Of a stretch of DNA of 64,000 bases, positions 22,359 through 37,463 are shown in pieces. The stretch covers positions 124,001 to 188,000 of the forward strand of contig JAQISU010000071.1 in the NCBI GenBank assembly GCA_029339505.1, given 5' to 3'. This DNA comes from Unio delphinus (lineage: Eukaryota > Mollusca > Bivalvia > Unionida > Unionidae). The position numbers and the translations under genes are program-made. Positions within the stretch are counted from its first letter, which is position 1. Every line of letters begins with the position of its first letter. The notes beneath the pieces were generated by a model. It did not search any database and was not told the origin of the DNA. It saw only the letters and a program-made list of their open reading frames with translations.

Positions 22359-25300
22359 GGATAGTTATAGCTATGTGATGTTGGACATATGTTGAGATAA
22401 GCATGATAACGAAGCTTGAAACATCTGTATACAACCACATCAACGTTTATAAATGTATCTCGGTTGATATAGCACGATGTAATTTGGTTTCATTCTACAG
22501 ATGTATCTCCAAACGCATGCTTCCATGTTGTCAGATTTATCTTCATGTAGTTTGACATACGTATATCGAAACATCTTCGCGAAGATGGAATAATGTATAT
22601 ATCTATCAGTCTACGTAGGATGTCATATGTAAATATATTTATCCCCAAGAAAGTGAATATATCTGAATTGAACCACCGCAACGTATATTCGGATTGAAAT
22701 ATCTCGATCTTTTCTAGTAAATATGGATATTTATAGCTATGTGTAGTTGGATATATCTTGAGATAAGCATGATAACGAAGTTTTAAACATATGTATTCAA
22801 CCACATCAATATTGATATATGTATCTTGATTAATATAGCACGATGTAATTTGGTTTCGATCTACAGATATATCTCCAAACGCAATCTTACATGTTGTCAG
22901 ATTTATCTTCATGTAGTTTGACATACGTATATCGATACATCTTCACGAAGATGGAATAATGTAGAGATCTATCAGTCTACGTAGATTGTCATATGCAGAT
23001 AGATTTATCCCAAGAAAGTGAATAGATCTGAATTGAACCACCGCAACGAATATTCGGATTGAAATATCTCGATCTTTTCTAGTAAATATGGATAGTTATA
23101 GCTATGTGTAGTTGGATATATCTTGAGATAAGCATGATAACGAAGTTTTAAACATCTGTTTTCAACCACATCAATGTTGATATATGTATCTTGATTAATA
23201 TAGCACGATGTAATTTGGTTTCGATCTACAGATATATCTCCAAACGCAATCTTTCGTGTTGTCAGATTTACCTTCATGTAGTTTGTTATAGGTATATAGA
23301 TACGTATGCACGTAGATGGAAATACGTAGATATATATAAGTCTACGTAGATTGTCATATGTAGATGTAATATTCATGTAAAGAGTAAATCTAGCTGTATT
23401 GGAAAACATCGACAAAGATAGTTGTATTTGGATTGAAATATGTCGATGTATTTTGTTTAATATGGATAGTTATAGCTATGTGTAGGTGGATATATAATGA
23501 GAGATGCAGCTTAACTAAGATGGAGTAATCTGATATCAGACATCTCAACTTTGATAGCTGAATCTCGATTGATATAGAACTATATGTTTTGGATGCCGGC
23601 TATAGATATCTCTCCAGACATAAGCTTACATGTTGTCAGATTTATCTTCATGTAGTTTGACATACGTATATCGATACATCTTCACGAAGATGGAATAATG
23701 TAGATATCTATCAGTCTACGTAGGATGTCATATGTAGATAGATTTATCCCCAAGAAAGTGAATCTATCTGAATTGAACCACCGCAACGTATGTTCGGATT
23801 GAAATATCTCGATCTTTTCTAGTAAATATGGATATTTATAGCTATGTGTAGTTGGAGATATCTTGAGATAAGCATGATAACGAAGCTTGAAACATCTGTA
23901 TTCAACCACATCAATGTTGATATATGTATCTTGATTGATATAGCACGATGTAATTTGGTTTCGATCTACAGATATATCTCCAAACGCAATCTTACATGTT
24001 GTCAGATTTATCTTGATGTAGTTTGTTATAGGTATATAGATACGTATGCATGTAGATGGAAATACGTAGATATATATACGTCTAAGTAGATTGTCATAAG
24101 TAGATGTAATATTCATGTAAAGAGTGAATCTACCTGAATTGGAAAACATCGACAAAGATAGTTGTATTTGGATTGAAATATCTCGATGTATTTTGTTTAA
24201 TGTGGATAGTTATAGCTATGTGTAGGTGGATATATAATGAGAGATGCAGCTTAACTAAGATGGAGTAATCTGATATCAGACATCTCAACTTTGATAGCTC
24301 AATCTCGATTGATATAGAATTATGTGATTTGGTTGCCGGCTATAGATATGTCTCCAGACATAAGCTTTCAAGTTGTCAGATTTATTTGCATGTAGTTTGA
24401 CATACGTATATCGATACATCTTCACGAAGATTGAATAATGTAGAGATCTATCAGTCTTCGTAGATTGTCATATGTAGATAGATTTATCCCCAAGAATGTG
24501 AATCTATCTCAATTGAACCTCCGCAACGTATATAACTAAATTTGGATTGAAATATCTCGATCTGTTCTAGTAAATATGGATAGTTATAGTTATGTCCTGT
24601 TGGATATGTGTTGAGATCAGCATGATAACGAAGCTTGAAACATCTGTATTCAAACCATATCAACGTTTATATATGTATCACGATTGATATACCACGATTT
24701 AATTTGGTTTCGGTCTACAGATATATATCCAAACGTAAGCTTACATGTTGTCAGATTTATCTTCATGTAGTTTGACATACGTATATCGATACATCTTGAC
24801 GAAGATAGAATAATGTAGAGATCTATCAGTATGCGTAGATTGTCATATGTAGATAGATTTATCCCCAAGAATGTGAATCTATCTGAATTGAACAACCGCA
24901 ACGTATATAACTATATTCGAATTTAAATATCTCGATTTTTCCTAGTAAATAAGGATAGTTATAGCTATTTGTAGTTGGATATATCTTGAGATAAGCATGA
25001 TAACGAAGCTTGAAACATCTGTATTCAACCACATTAATGTTGATATATGTATCTTGATTGATATAGCACGATGTAATTTAGTTTCGATCTACAGATATAT
25101 CTCCAAACGCAATCTTACATGTTGTCAGATTTATCTTCATGTCGTTTGTTATAGGTATATAGATACGTATGCACGTAGATGGAAATACGTAGATATATAT
25201 AAGTCTACGTAGATTGTCATATGTACAGGTGATATTCGTGTAAAGAGTGAATTTAGCTGAATTGGAAAACATCGACAAAGATAGTTGTATTTGGATTGAA

Positions 25301-27483
25301 ATATCTCGATGTATTTTGGTTAATGTGGATAGTTATAGATATGTGTAGGTGGATATATAATGAGATCTGCAGCTTAACTAAGATGGAGTAATCTGATATC
25401 AGACATCTCAACTTTGATAGTTGAATCTCGATTGATTTAGAACTATGTGATTTCGTTGCAAGCTATATATATGTCTCCAGACATAAGCTTACATGTTGTC
25501 AGATTTATCTTCATGTAGTTTGACATACGTATATCGATACATCTTCACGAAGATGGAATAATGTAGAGATCTATCAGTCTACGTAGATTGTCATATCTAG
25601 ATAGATTTACCCACAAGAATGTGAATCTATCTGAATTGAACCACCGCAACGTATATAACTATATTTGGATTGAAATATCTCGATCTCTTCTAGTAAATAT
25701 GGATAGTTATAGTTATGTGCTGTTGGATATGTGTTGAGATAAGCATGAAAACGAAGCTTGAAACATCCGTATTGAAACCAAATCAACGTTTATATATGTA
25801 TCTCGGTTGATATAGCACGATTGAATTTGGTTTCGGTCTACAGATATATCTCCAAACTTAAGCTTACATGTTGTCAGATTTATCTTCATTTAGTTTGACA
25901 TACGTATATCGATACATCTTCACGAAGATGGAATAATGTAGATATCTATCGGTCTACGTAGATTGTCATATGTAGATAGATTTATCCCCAAGAATGTGAA
26001 TCTATCTGATTTGAACCACCGCAACGTATATAACTATATTTGGATTGAAATATCTCGATCTGTTTTAGTAAATATGGATAGTTATAGTTAGGTGCTGTTG
26101 GATATATGTTGATATAAGCATGATAACAAAGCTTGAAACATCTGTATTCAAGCCACATCAACGTTTATATATGTATCACGATTGATATACCACGATTTAA
26201 ATTGGTTTCGGTCTACAGATATATCTCCAAACGTAAGCTTACATGTTGTCAGATTTATCTTCATGTAGTTTGACATACGTATATCGATACATCTTCACGA
26301 AGATGGAATAATGTCGTGATCTATGAGTCTGCGTAGATTGTCAATTGTAAATAGATTAATCCCCAAGAATGTGAATCTATCTGAATTGAGACACCGCAAC
26401 GTATTTAACCATATTTGGATTGAAATATATCGATTTGTTCTAGAAAATATGGATAGTTATAGTTATGTGCTGTTGGATATGTGTTGAGATAAGCATGATA
26501 ACGAAGCTTGAAACATCTGTATTCAAACCACATCAACGTTTATATATGTGTCTCGGTTGATATAGCTCCATTGAATTTGGTTTCGGTCTACTGATATATC
26601 TCCAAACGTAAGCTTACATGTTGTCAGATTTATCATCATGTAGTTTGACATACGTATATCGATACATCTTCACTAAGATTGAATAATGTCGTGATCTATC
26701 AGTCTGCGTAGATTGTCATATGTAGATAGATTTATCCCCAAGAATGTGAATCTATCTGAATTGAACCACCGCAACGAATATAACTATATTTGCATTGAAA
26801 TATATCGATCTGTTCTAGAAAATATGGATAGTTATAGTTATGTGCTGTTGGATATGTGTTGAGATAAGCATGATAACGAAGCTTGAAACATCTGTATTCA
26901 AACCACACCAACGTTTATATATTTATCTTGATTGATATACAACGATTTAATTTGGTTTCGGTCTACAGATATATCTCCAAACGTAAGCTTACATGTTGTC
27001 AGATTTATCTTCATGTAGTTTGACATACGTATATCGATACATCTGCACGAAGATGGAATAACGTAGATATCTATCAGTCTGCGTAGACTGTCATATGTAG
27101 ATAGATTTAACCCCAAGGATGTGAATCAATCTGAATTGAACCACCGCAACGTATATAACTATATTTGGATTGAAATATATCGATCTGTTCTGGTAAATAT
27201 GGATAGTTATAGTTATGTGCTGTTGGATATGTGTTGAGATACGCATGATAACGAAACTTGCAACATCTGTATTCAAATGACATCAACGTTTATATGTTTA
27301 TCTTGATTGATATACAACGATTTAATTTGGTTTCGGTCTACAGATATATCTCCAAACGTAAGCTTACATGTTGTCAGATTTATCTTCATGTAGTTTGACA
27401 TACGTATATCGATACATCTGCACGAAGATGGAATAATGTAGATATCTATCAGTCTACGTAGATTGTCATATGTAGATAGATTT

Positions 27484-27651
27484 CAAGCTTCGTTTTCATG
27501 CTTTACTCAACATATATCCAACATCACATAGCTATAGCAATCCATATTTACTAGAACAGTTCGAGATATATCAATCCAAATATAGTTATATTCGTTGCGG
27601 TAGTTCAATTCAGATAGATTCACTTTCTTGGGGATAAATCTATCTACATAT
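27484..27651 (-). repeat. 168-bp inverted satellite block 4
   Basis: CAAGCTTCGTTTTCATGC to CTATCTACATATG; has CTATAGCAATCC in place of CTATAACTATCC. Confidence 0.8.
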
Positions 27652-29428
27652 GGATAGTTATAGCTATGTGATGTTCGATATATGTTGAGATAAGCATGAT
27701 AACGAAGCTTGAAACATCTGTATTCAACCACATCAACGTTTATATATGTATCTCGGTTGATATAGCTCGATGTAATTTGGTTTCGGTCTACAGATTTATC
27801 TCCAAACGTAAGATTCCATGTTGTCAGATTTATCTTCATGTAGTTTGACATACGTATATCGATACATCTTCACGAAGATGGAATAATGTAGATATCTATC
27901 TCTCTACGTAGGTTGTCATATGTAGATAGATTATCCCCAAGAAAGTGAATCTATCTGAATTGAAGCACCGCAACGTATATAACTATATTCGGATTGAAAT
28001 ATCTCGATCTTTTCTAGTAAATATGGATAGTCAAAGCTATGTGTAGTTGGATATATCTTGAGATAAGCATGATAACTAATCTTGAAACATCTGTATTGAA
28101 TCATCAATGTTGATATATGTAACTTGATTGATATTGCACGATGTAATTTGATTTCGATCTACAGATATATCTCCAAACGCAATCTTACATGTTGTCAGAT
28201 TTATCTTCATGTAGTTTGTTATAGATATATAGATACGTATGCACGTAGATGGAAATACGTAGATATATATAAGTCTACGTAGATTGTCATATGTAGATGT
28301 AATATTCATGTAAAGAGTGAATCTAGCTGAATTGGAAAACATCGACAAAGATAGTGGTATATGGATTGAAATATCTCGATGTATTTTTTTTAATGTGGAT
28401 AGTTATGGCTATGTGTAGGTGAATATATAATGAGAGATGCAGCTTAACTAAGATGGAGTAATCTGATATCAGACATCTCAACTTTGATAGCTGAATCTCG
28501 ATTGATATAGAACTATGTGATTTGGTAGCCGGCTATACATATGTCTCCAGACATAAGCTTACATGTTATCAGATTTATCTTCATGTAGTTTGACATACGT
28601 ATATCGATACATCTTCACGAAGATGGAATAATCTAGAGATTTATCAGTCTACGTAGATTGTCATATGTAGATAGATTTATCCCCATGAATGTGAATCTAT
28701 CTGAATTGAACCACCGCAACGTATATAAGTATATTTGGATTGAAATATCTCGATCTGTTCTAGTAAATATGGATAGTTATAGTTATGTGCTGTTGGATAT
28801 GTGTTGTGATAAGCATGATAACGAAGCCTGAAACATCTGTATTCAAGCCACATCAACGGTTATATATGTATCTTGATTGATATACCACGTTTCAGTTTGG
28901 TTTCGGTCTACAGATATATACCCAAACGTAAGCTTACAAGTTTTCAGATTTATCTTCATGTAGTTTGACATACGTATATCGATATATCTTCACGAAGATG
29001 GAATAATGTCGTGATCTATGAGTCTGCGTAGATTGTCATATGTTCATAGATTTATCCCCAAGAATGTGAATATATCTGAATTGAACCACCGCATCGTATA
29101 TAACTATATTTGGATTGAAATATATCGATCTGTTCTAGTAAATATGGATAGTTATAGTTATGTGCTAATGGATATGTGTTGAGATACGCATGATAACGAA
29201 GCTTGAAACATCTGTATTCAAACCACATCAACGTTTATATATTTATCTTGATTGAGATACAACGATTTAATTTGGTTTCGGTCTACAGATATATCTCCAA
29301 ACGTAAGCTTACATGTTGTCAGATTTATCTTCATGTAGTTTGACATACGTATATCGATACATCTGCACGAAGATGGAATAATGTAGATATCTATCAGTCT
29401 ACGTAGATTGTCATATTTAGATAGATTT

Positions 29429-29596
29429 CAAGCTTCGTTTTCATGCTTAACTCAACATATATCCAACATCACATAGCTATAACTGTAAATATTTACTAGA
29501 ACAGACCGAGATATGTCAATCCAAATATAGTTATATACGTTGCGTTGGTTCAATTCAGATAGATTCACTTTCTTGGGGATAAATCTATCTACATAT
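29429..29596 (-). repeat. 168-bp inverted satellite block 5
   Basis: Closely related to block 6: both carry ACT-x-TAAATATTTACTAGA and GAGATATGTCAATCC. Flanks on both sides also match block 6, suggesting duplication of a larger unit. Confidence 0.8.
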
Positions 29597-32500
29597 GGAT
29601 AGTTATAGCTATGTGATGTTCGATATATGTTGAGATAAGCATGATAACGAAGCTTGAAACATCTGTATTCAACCACATCAACGTTTATATATGTATCTCG
29701 GTTGATATAGCACGATGTAATTTGGTTTCGGTCTACAGATGTATCTCCAAACGTAAGATTCCATGTTGTCAGATTTATCTTCATGTAGTTTGACATACGT
29801 ATATCGATACATCTTCACGAAGATGGAATAATGTAGAGATCTATCAGTCTACGTAGATTGTCATATGTAGATAGATTCATCCCCAAGAATGTGAATCTAT
29901 CTGAATTGAACCATCGCAACGTATATAACTATATTCGGATTGAAATATCTCGATCTTTTCTAGTAAATATGGATAGTTATAGCTATGTGTAGTTGGATAT
30001 ATCTTGAGATAAGCATGATAACTAATCTTGAAACATCTGTATTAAACCACATCAATGTTGATATATGTAACTTCATTGATATAGCACGATGTAATTTGGT
30101 TTCGATCTACAGATATATCTCCAAACGCAATCTTACATGTTGTCAGATTTATCTTCATGTAGTTTGTTATAGATATATAGATACGTATGCACGTAGATGG
30201 AAATACGTAGATATCTATAAGTCTACGTAGATTGTTATATGTAGATGTAATATTCATGTAAAGAGTGAATCTAGCTGAATTGGAAAACATTGACAAAGAT
30301 AGTTGTATTTGGATTGAAATATCTCGATGTATTTTGTTTAATGTGGATAGTTATAGCTATGTGTAGGTGGATATATAATGAGAGATGCAGCTTAACTAAT
30401 ATGGAGTAATCTGATATCAGACATCTCAACTTTGATAGCTGAATCTCGATTGATATAGAACTATGTGATTTGGATGCCGGCTATAGATATGTCTCCAGAC
30501 ATAAGCTTACATGTTGTCAGATTTATCTTCATGTAGTTTGACATACGTATATCGATACATTTTCACGAAGATGGAATAATGTAGAGATCTATCAGTCTAC
30601 GTAGATTGTCATATGTAGATAGATTTATCCCCAAGAATGTGAATCTATCTGAATTGAACCATCGCAACGTATATAACTATATTTGGACTGAAATATCTTT
30701 ATCTCTTCTGGTAAATATGGATAGTTATAGCTGTCTGATGTTGGATATATGTTGAGATAAGCATGATAACGAAGTTTGAAACATCTGTATTCAACCACAT
30801 CAACGTGTATATATGTATCTCAATTGATCTAGCACGATGTAATTTGGTTTCGATCTACAGATATATCTCCAAACGCAATCTTACATGTTGTCAGATTTAT
30901 CTTGATGTAGTTTTTTATAGGTATATAGATACGTCTTCACGTAGATGGAAATACGTAGATATATATAAGTCTACGTAGATTGTCAGATATAGATGTAATA
31001 TTCATGTAAAGAGTGAATCTAGCTGAATTGGAAAACATCGACAAAGAAAGTTGTATTTGGATTGAAATATCTCAATGTATTTTGTTTAATGTGGATAGTT
31101 ATAGCTATGTGTAGGTGGATATATAATGAGAGATGCAGCTTAACTAATATGGAGTAATCTGATATCAGACATCTCAACTTTGATAGCTGAATCTCGATTG
31201 ATATAGAACTATGTGATTTGGATGCCGGCTATAGATATGTCTCCAGACCTAAGCTTACATGTTGTCAGATTTATCTTCATGTAGTTTGACATACGTATAT
31301 CGATACATCTTCATGAAGATGGAATAATGTAGAGATCTATCAGTCTACGTAGATTGTCATATGTAGATAGATTTATCTCCCAGAATGTGAATCTATCTGA
31401 ATTGAACCATCGCAACGTATATAACTATATTTGGATTGAAATATCTCGATCTCTTCTGGTAAATATGGATAGTTATAGCTATCTGATGTTGGATATATAT
31501 TGAGATAAGCATGATAACGAAGTTTGAAACATCTGTATTCAACCACATCAACTTGTATATATGTATCTCAATTGATATAGCACGATGTAATTTGGTTTCG
31601 GTCTACAGATGTATCTCCAAACGCAATCTTACATGTTGTCAGATTTATCTTCATGTAGTTTGCTATAGGTATATAGATACTTATGCACGTAGATGGAAAT
31701 ACGTAGATATATATACGTCTACGTAGATTGTCATATGTTGATGTAATATTCATGTAAAGAGTGAATCTAGCTGAATTGGTAAACATTGACAAAGATAGTT
31801 GTATTTGGATTGAAATATCTCGATGTAGTTTGTTTAATGTGGATAGTTATATCTATGCGTAGGTGGATATATAATGAGAGATGTAGCTTAACTAAGATGG
31901 AGTAATCTGATATCAGACATCTCAACTTTGATAGCTGAATCTCGATTGATATAGAACTATGTGATTTGGATGCCGGCTATAGATATGTCTCCAGACATAA
32001 GCTTACATGTTGTCAGATTGATCTGCATGTAGTTTGACATACGTATATCGATAAATCTTCACGAAGATGGTATAATCTAGAGATCTATCAGTCTACGTAG
32101 ATTGTCATATGTAAATAGATTTATACCCAAGAATGTGAATCTATTTGATGTGAACCACCGCAACGTATATAACTATATTTGGATTGAAATATCTCGATCT
32201 GTTCTTGTAAATATGGATAGTTATAGTTATGTGCTGTTGGATATGTGTTGAGATAAGCATGATAACGAAGCTTGAAATATCTGTATTCAAGCCACATCAA
32301 CGTTTATATATGTATCTCGATTGATATACAACGATTTAAATTGGTTTCGGTCGACAGATATATCTCCAAACGTAAGCTTACATGTTGTCAGATTTATCTT
32401 CATGTAGTTTCACATACGTATATCGATACATCTTCACGAAGATGGAATAATGTAGATATCTATCAGTCTACGTAGGTTGTCATATGTAGATAGATTTATC

Positions 32501-35500
32501 CCCAAGAATGTGAATCTATCTGAATTGAAGCACCGCAACGTATATAACTATATTCGGATTGAAATATCTCGATCTTTTCTAGTAAATATGGATAGTTATA
32601 GCTATGTGTAGTTGGATATATCTTGAGATAAGCATGATAACTAATCTTGAAACATCTGTATTGAACCACATCAATGTTGATATATGTAACTTGATTGATA
32701 TAGCAAGATGTAATTTGGTTTCGATCTACAGATATATCTGCAAACGCAATCTTACATGTTGTCAGATTTATCTTCATGTAGTTTGTTATAGATATATAGA
32801 TACGTATGCACGTAGATGGAAATACCTAGATATATATAAGTCTACGTAGATTGTCATATGTAGATGTAATATTCATGTAAAGAGTGAATCTAGCTGAATT
32901 GGAAAACATCGACAAAGATAGTGGTATATGGATTGAAATATCTCGATGTATTTTGTTTAATGTGGATAGTTATGGCTATGTGTAGGTGGATATATAATGA
33001 GAGATGCAGCTTAACTAAGATGGAGTAATCTGATATCAGACATCTCAACTTTGATAGCTGAATCTCGATTGATATAGAACTATGTGATTTGGTTGCCGGC
33101 TATACATATGTCTCCAGACATAAGCTTACATGTTGTCAGATTTATCTTCATGTAGTTTGACATACGTATATCGATACATCTTCATGAAGATGGAATAATC
33201 TAGAGATCTATCAGTCTACGTAAATTGTCATATGTAGATAGATTTATCCCCAAGAATATGAATCCATCTGAATTGAACCACGGCAAGGTATATAACTATA
33301 TTTGGATTGAAATATCCCGATCTGTTCTAGTAAATATGGATAGCTATAGTTATGTGCTGTTCGACATGTGTTGTGATAAGCATGATAACTAAGCCTGAAA
33401 CATCTGTATTCAAACCACATCAACGTTTATATATGTATCTCGATTGATATACCACGATTCAATTTGGTTTCGGTCTACATATATATATCCAAACGTAAGC
33501 TTACAAGTTTTCAGATTTATCTTCATGTAGTTTGACATACGTATATCGATACATCTTCACGAAGATGGAATAATGTAGAGATCTATCAGTCTAGGTAGAT
33601 TGTCATATGTAGATAGATTCATCCCCAAGAATGTGAACCTATCTGAATTGAAACATCGCAACGTATATAACTATATTTGGACTGAAATATCTTTATCTCT
33701 TCTGGTAAATATGGATAGTTATAGCTGTCTGATGTTGGATATATGTTGAGATAAGCATGATAACGAAGTTTGAAACATCTGTATTCAACCACATCAACGT
33801 GTATATATGTATCTCAATTGATCTAGCACCATGAAACTTGGTTTCGATCTACAGATATATCTCCAAACGCAATCTTACATGTAGTCAGATTTATCTTGAT
33901 GTAGTTTTTTATAGGTATATAGATACGTCTTCACGTAGATGGAAATACGTAGATATATATAAGTCTACGTAGATTGTCAGATATAGATGTAATATTCATG
34001 TAAAGAGTGAATCTAGCTGAATTGGAAAACATCGACAAATAAAGTTGTATTTGGATTGAAATATCTCAATGTATTTTGTTTAATGTGGATAGTTATATCT
34101 ATGTGTAGGTGGATATATAATGAGAGATGCAGCTTAACTAAGATGGAGTAATCTGATATCAGACATCTCAACTTTGATAGCTGAATCTCGATTGATATAG
34201 AACTATGTGATTTGGATGCCGGCTATAGATATGTCTCCAGACATAAGCTTACATGTTGTCAGATTTATCTTCATGTAGTTTGACATACGTATATCGATAC
34301 ATTTTCACGAAGATGGAATAATGTAGAGATCTATCAGTCTACGTAGATTGTCATATGTAGATAGATTTATCCCCAAGAATGTGAATCTATCTGAATTGAA
34401 CCATCGCAACGTATATAACTATATTTGGATTGAAATATCTCGATCTCTTCTGGTAAATATGGATAGTTATAGCTATCTGATGTTGGATATATATTGAGAT
34501 AAGCATGCTTAACGAAGTTTGAAACATCTGTATTCAACCACATCAACTTGTATATATGTATCTCAATTGATCTAGCACGATGTAATTTGGTTTCTATCTA
34601 CAGATATATCTCCAAACGCAATCTTACATGTTGTCAGATTTATCTTCATGTAGTTTTTTATAGGTATATAGATACTTATGCACGTAGATGGAAATACGTA
34701 GATATATATACGTCTACGTAGATTGTCATATGTAAATGTAATATTCATGTAAAGAGTGAATCTAGCTGAATTGGTAAACATTGACAAAGACAGTTTTATT
34801 TGGATTGAAATATCTCGATGTATTTTGTTTAATGTGGATAGTTATATCTATGTGTAGGTGGATATATAATGAGAGATGCACCTTAACTAAGATGGAGTAA
34901 TCTGATATCAGACATCTCAACTTTGATAGCTGAATCTCGATTGATATAGAACTATGTGATTTGGATGCCGGCTATAGATATGTCTCCAGACATAAGCTTA
35001 CATGTTGTCAGATTTATCTGCATGTAGTTTGACATACGTATATCGATAAATCTTCATGAAGATGGAATCATCTAGAGATCTATCAGTCTACGTAGATTGT
35101 CATATGTAGATAGATTTATCCCCAAGAATGTGAATCTATTTGATTTGAACCACCGCAACGTATATAACTATATTTGGATTGAAATATCTCGATCTGTTCT
35201 AGTAAATATGGATAGTTACAGTTATGTGCTGTTGGATATGTGTTGAGATACGCATGATAACGAAGCTTGAAACATCTGTATTCAGGCCACACCAACGTTT
35301 ATATATGTATCTCGATTGATATACCTCGATTTAAATTGGTTTCGGTCTACAGATATATCTCCAAACGTAAGCTTACATGTTGTCAGATTTATCTTCATGT
35401 AGTTTGACATACGTATATCGATACATCTTCACGAAGATGGAATAATGTCGTGATCTCTGAGTCTGCGTAGATTGTCATATGTACATAGATTTATCTCCAA

Positions 35501-35867
35501 GAAAGTGAATCTATCTGAATTGAACCACAGCAACGTATATAACTATATTTGGATTGAAATATATCGATCTGTTCTAGTAAATATGGATAGTTATAGTTAT
35601 GTGCTGTTGGATATGTGTTGAGATACGCATGATAACGAAGCTTGAAACATCTGTATTCAAACCACATCAACGTTTATATATTTATCTTGATTGATATACA
35701 ACGATTTAATTTGGTTTCGGTCTACAGATATATCTCCAAACGTAAGCTTACATTTTGTCAGATTTATCTTCATGTAGTTTGACATACGTATATCGATACA
35801 TCTGCACGAAGATGGAATAATCTAGATATCTATCAGTCTACGTAGCTTGTCATATGTAGATAGATTT

Positions 35868-36035
35868 CAAGCTTCGTTTTCATGCTTAACTCAACATATG
35901 TCCAACATCACATAGCTATAACTATAAATATTTACTAGAGCAGATTGAGATATGTCAATCCAAATATAGTTATATACGTTGAGCTGGTTCAATTCAGATA
36001 GATTCACTTTCTTGGGGATAAATCTATCTACATAT
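35868..36035 (-). repeat. 168-bp inverted satellite block 6
   Basis: Shares diagnostic variants with block 5 and has ACGTTGAGCTGGTTC where the others have ACGTTGCGGTGGTTC. Confidence 0.8.
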
Positions 36036-36982
36036 GGATAGTTATAGCTATCTGATGTTCGATATATGTTGAGATAAGCATGATAACGAAGCTTGAAACA
36101 TCTGTATTCAACAACATCAACGTGTATATATGTATCACAATTGATATAGCAGGATGTAATTTGGTTTCTATCTACAGATATATCTCCAAACGCAATCTTA
36201 CATGTTGTCCGATTTATCTTCATGTAGTTTGCAATAGGTATATAGATACTTATGTACGTAGATGGAAATACGTAGATATATATACGTCTACGTAGATTGT
36301 CATATGTAGATGTAGAATTCATGTAAAGAGTGAATCTAGCTGAATTGGAAAACATCGACAAAGATAGTTGTATTTGGATTGAAATATCTCGATGTATTTT
36401 GTTTAATGTGGATAGTTATATCTATGTGTAGGTGGATATATAATGAGAGATGCAGCTTAACTAAGATGGAGTAATCTGATATCAGACATCTCAACTTTGA
36501 TAGCTGAATCTCGATTGATATAGAACTATGTGATTTGGATGCCGGCTATAGATATGTCTCCAGACATAAGCTTACATGTTGTCAGATTTATCTGCATGTA
36601 GTTTGACATACGTATATCGATACATCTTCACGAAGATGGAATAATGTAGAGATCTATCAGTCTACGTAGATTGTCATATGTAGATAGATTTATCCCCAAG
36701 AATGTGAATCTATCTGAATTGAACCACTGCAACGTATATAACTATCTTTGGATTGAAATATATCGATCTGTTCTAGAAAATATGGATAGTTATAGTTATG
36801 TGCTGTTGGATATGTGTTGAGATACGCATGATAACGAAGCTTGAAACATCTGTATTCAAACCACATCAACGTTTATATATTTATCTTGATTGATATACAA
36901 CGATTTAATCGATACATCTGCACGAAGATGGAATAATCTAGATATCTATCAGTCTACGTAGATTGTCATATGTAGATAGATT

Positions 36983-37150
36983 TCAAGCTTCGTTTTCATT
37001 CTTAACTCAACATATATCCAACATCATATATCTATTACTATCCATATTTACTAGAACAGATCTATATTTTCAATCCAAATATAGTTATATACGTTGCGGT
37101 GGTTCAATTCAGATAGATTCACTTTCTTGGAGATAAATCTATCTACATAT
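36983..37150 (-). repeat. 168-bp inverted satellite block 7
   Basis: Lies just upstream of the array's orientation switch. It is preceded by a monomer with an internal deletion (near 36909, where CGATTTAAT jumps to CGATACATCTGCACG). Confidence 0.78.
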
Positions 37151-37356
37151 GGATAGTTATAGCTATGTGATGTTCGATATATGTTGCGATAAGCATGATA
37201 ACGAAGCTTGAAACATCTGTATTCAACCACATCAACTTTTATATATGTATCTCGGTTGATATAGCACGATGTAATTTGGTTTCGGTCTACAGATGTATCT
37301 CCAAACGTAAGATTCCATGTTGTCAGATTTATCTTCATGTAGTTTGACATACGTAT

Positions 37357-37463
37357 GAAATATCTCGATCTGTTCTGGTAAATATGGATAGTTATAGCTA
37401 TGTGATGTTGGATATATGTTGAGTTAAGCATGAAAACGAAGCTTGAAATCTATCTACATATCC
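37357..37463. other. Orientation-switch junction of the satellite array
   Basis: To the left, sequence is forward up to TTTGACATACGTATG (~37356). It then jumps to AAATATCTCGATCTGTTCTGG and a segment ending GAAGCTTGAAATCTATCTAC, which is characteristic of the reverse array. At ~37463 a second jump (ACATAT to CCGACTACACATAG) leads into ordinary reverse-orientation monomers. Two breakpoints within ~107 bp mark the inversion junction. Confidence 0.75.

Larger units (their letters stand above)
12639..37356 (+). repeat. AT-rich satellite array, forward orientation (375-bp monomers, 750-bp dimers)
   Basis: About 24.7 kb of tandem repeat. Type A half-monomers carry GATAAGCATGATAACGAAG and, later, ATACGTATGCACGTAGATGG. 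Type B carry GAGAGATGCAGCTTAACTAA and GTCTCCAGACATAAGC. Types A and B share the segment around TTACATGTTGTCAGATTTAT and alternate as a ~750-bp dimer (the A marker recurs near 15132, 15882 and 16632). A third type, C (GTGCTGTTGGATATGTGTTG, one extra A in CAAACCACATC), forms 375-bp monomers. Open frames of up to ~157 codons on either strand occur because 375 is a multiple of three; I do not count them as genes. Seven 168-bp inverted blocks are annotated separately. No host gene is visible. Confidence 0.95.
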
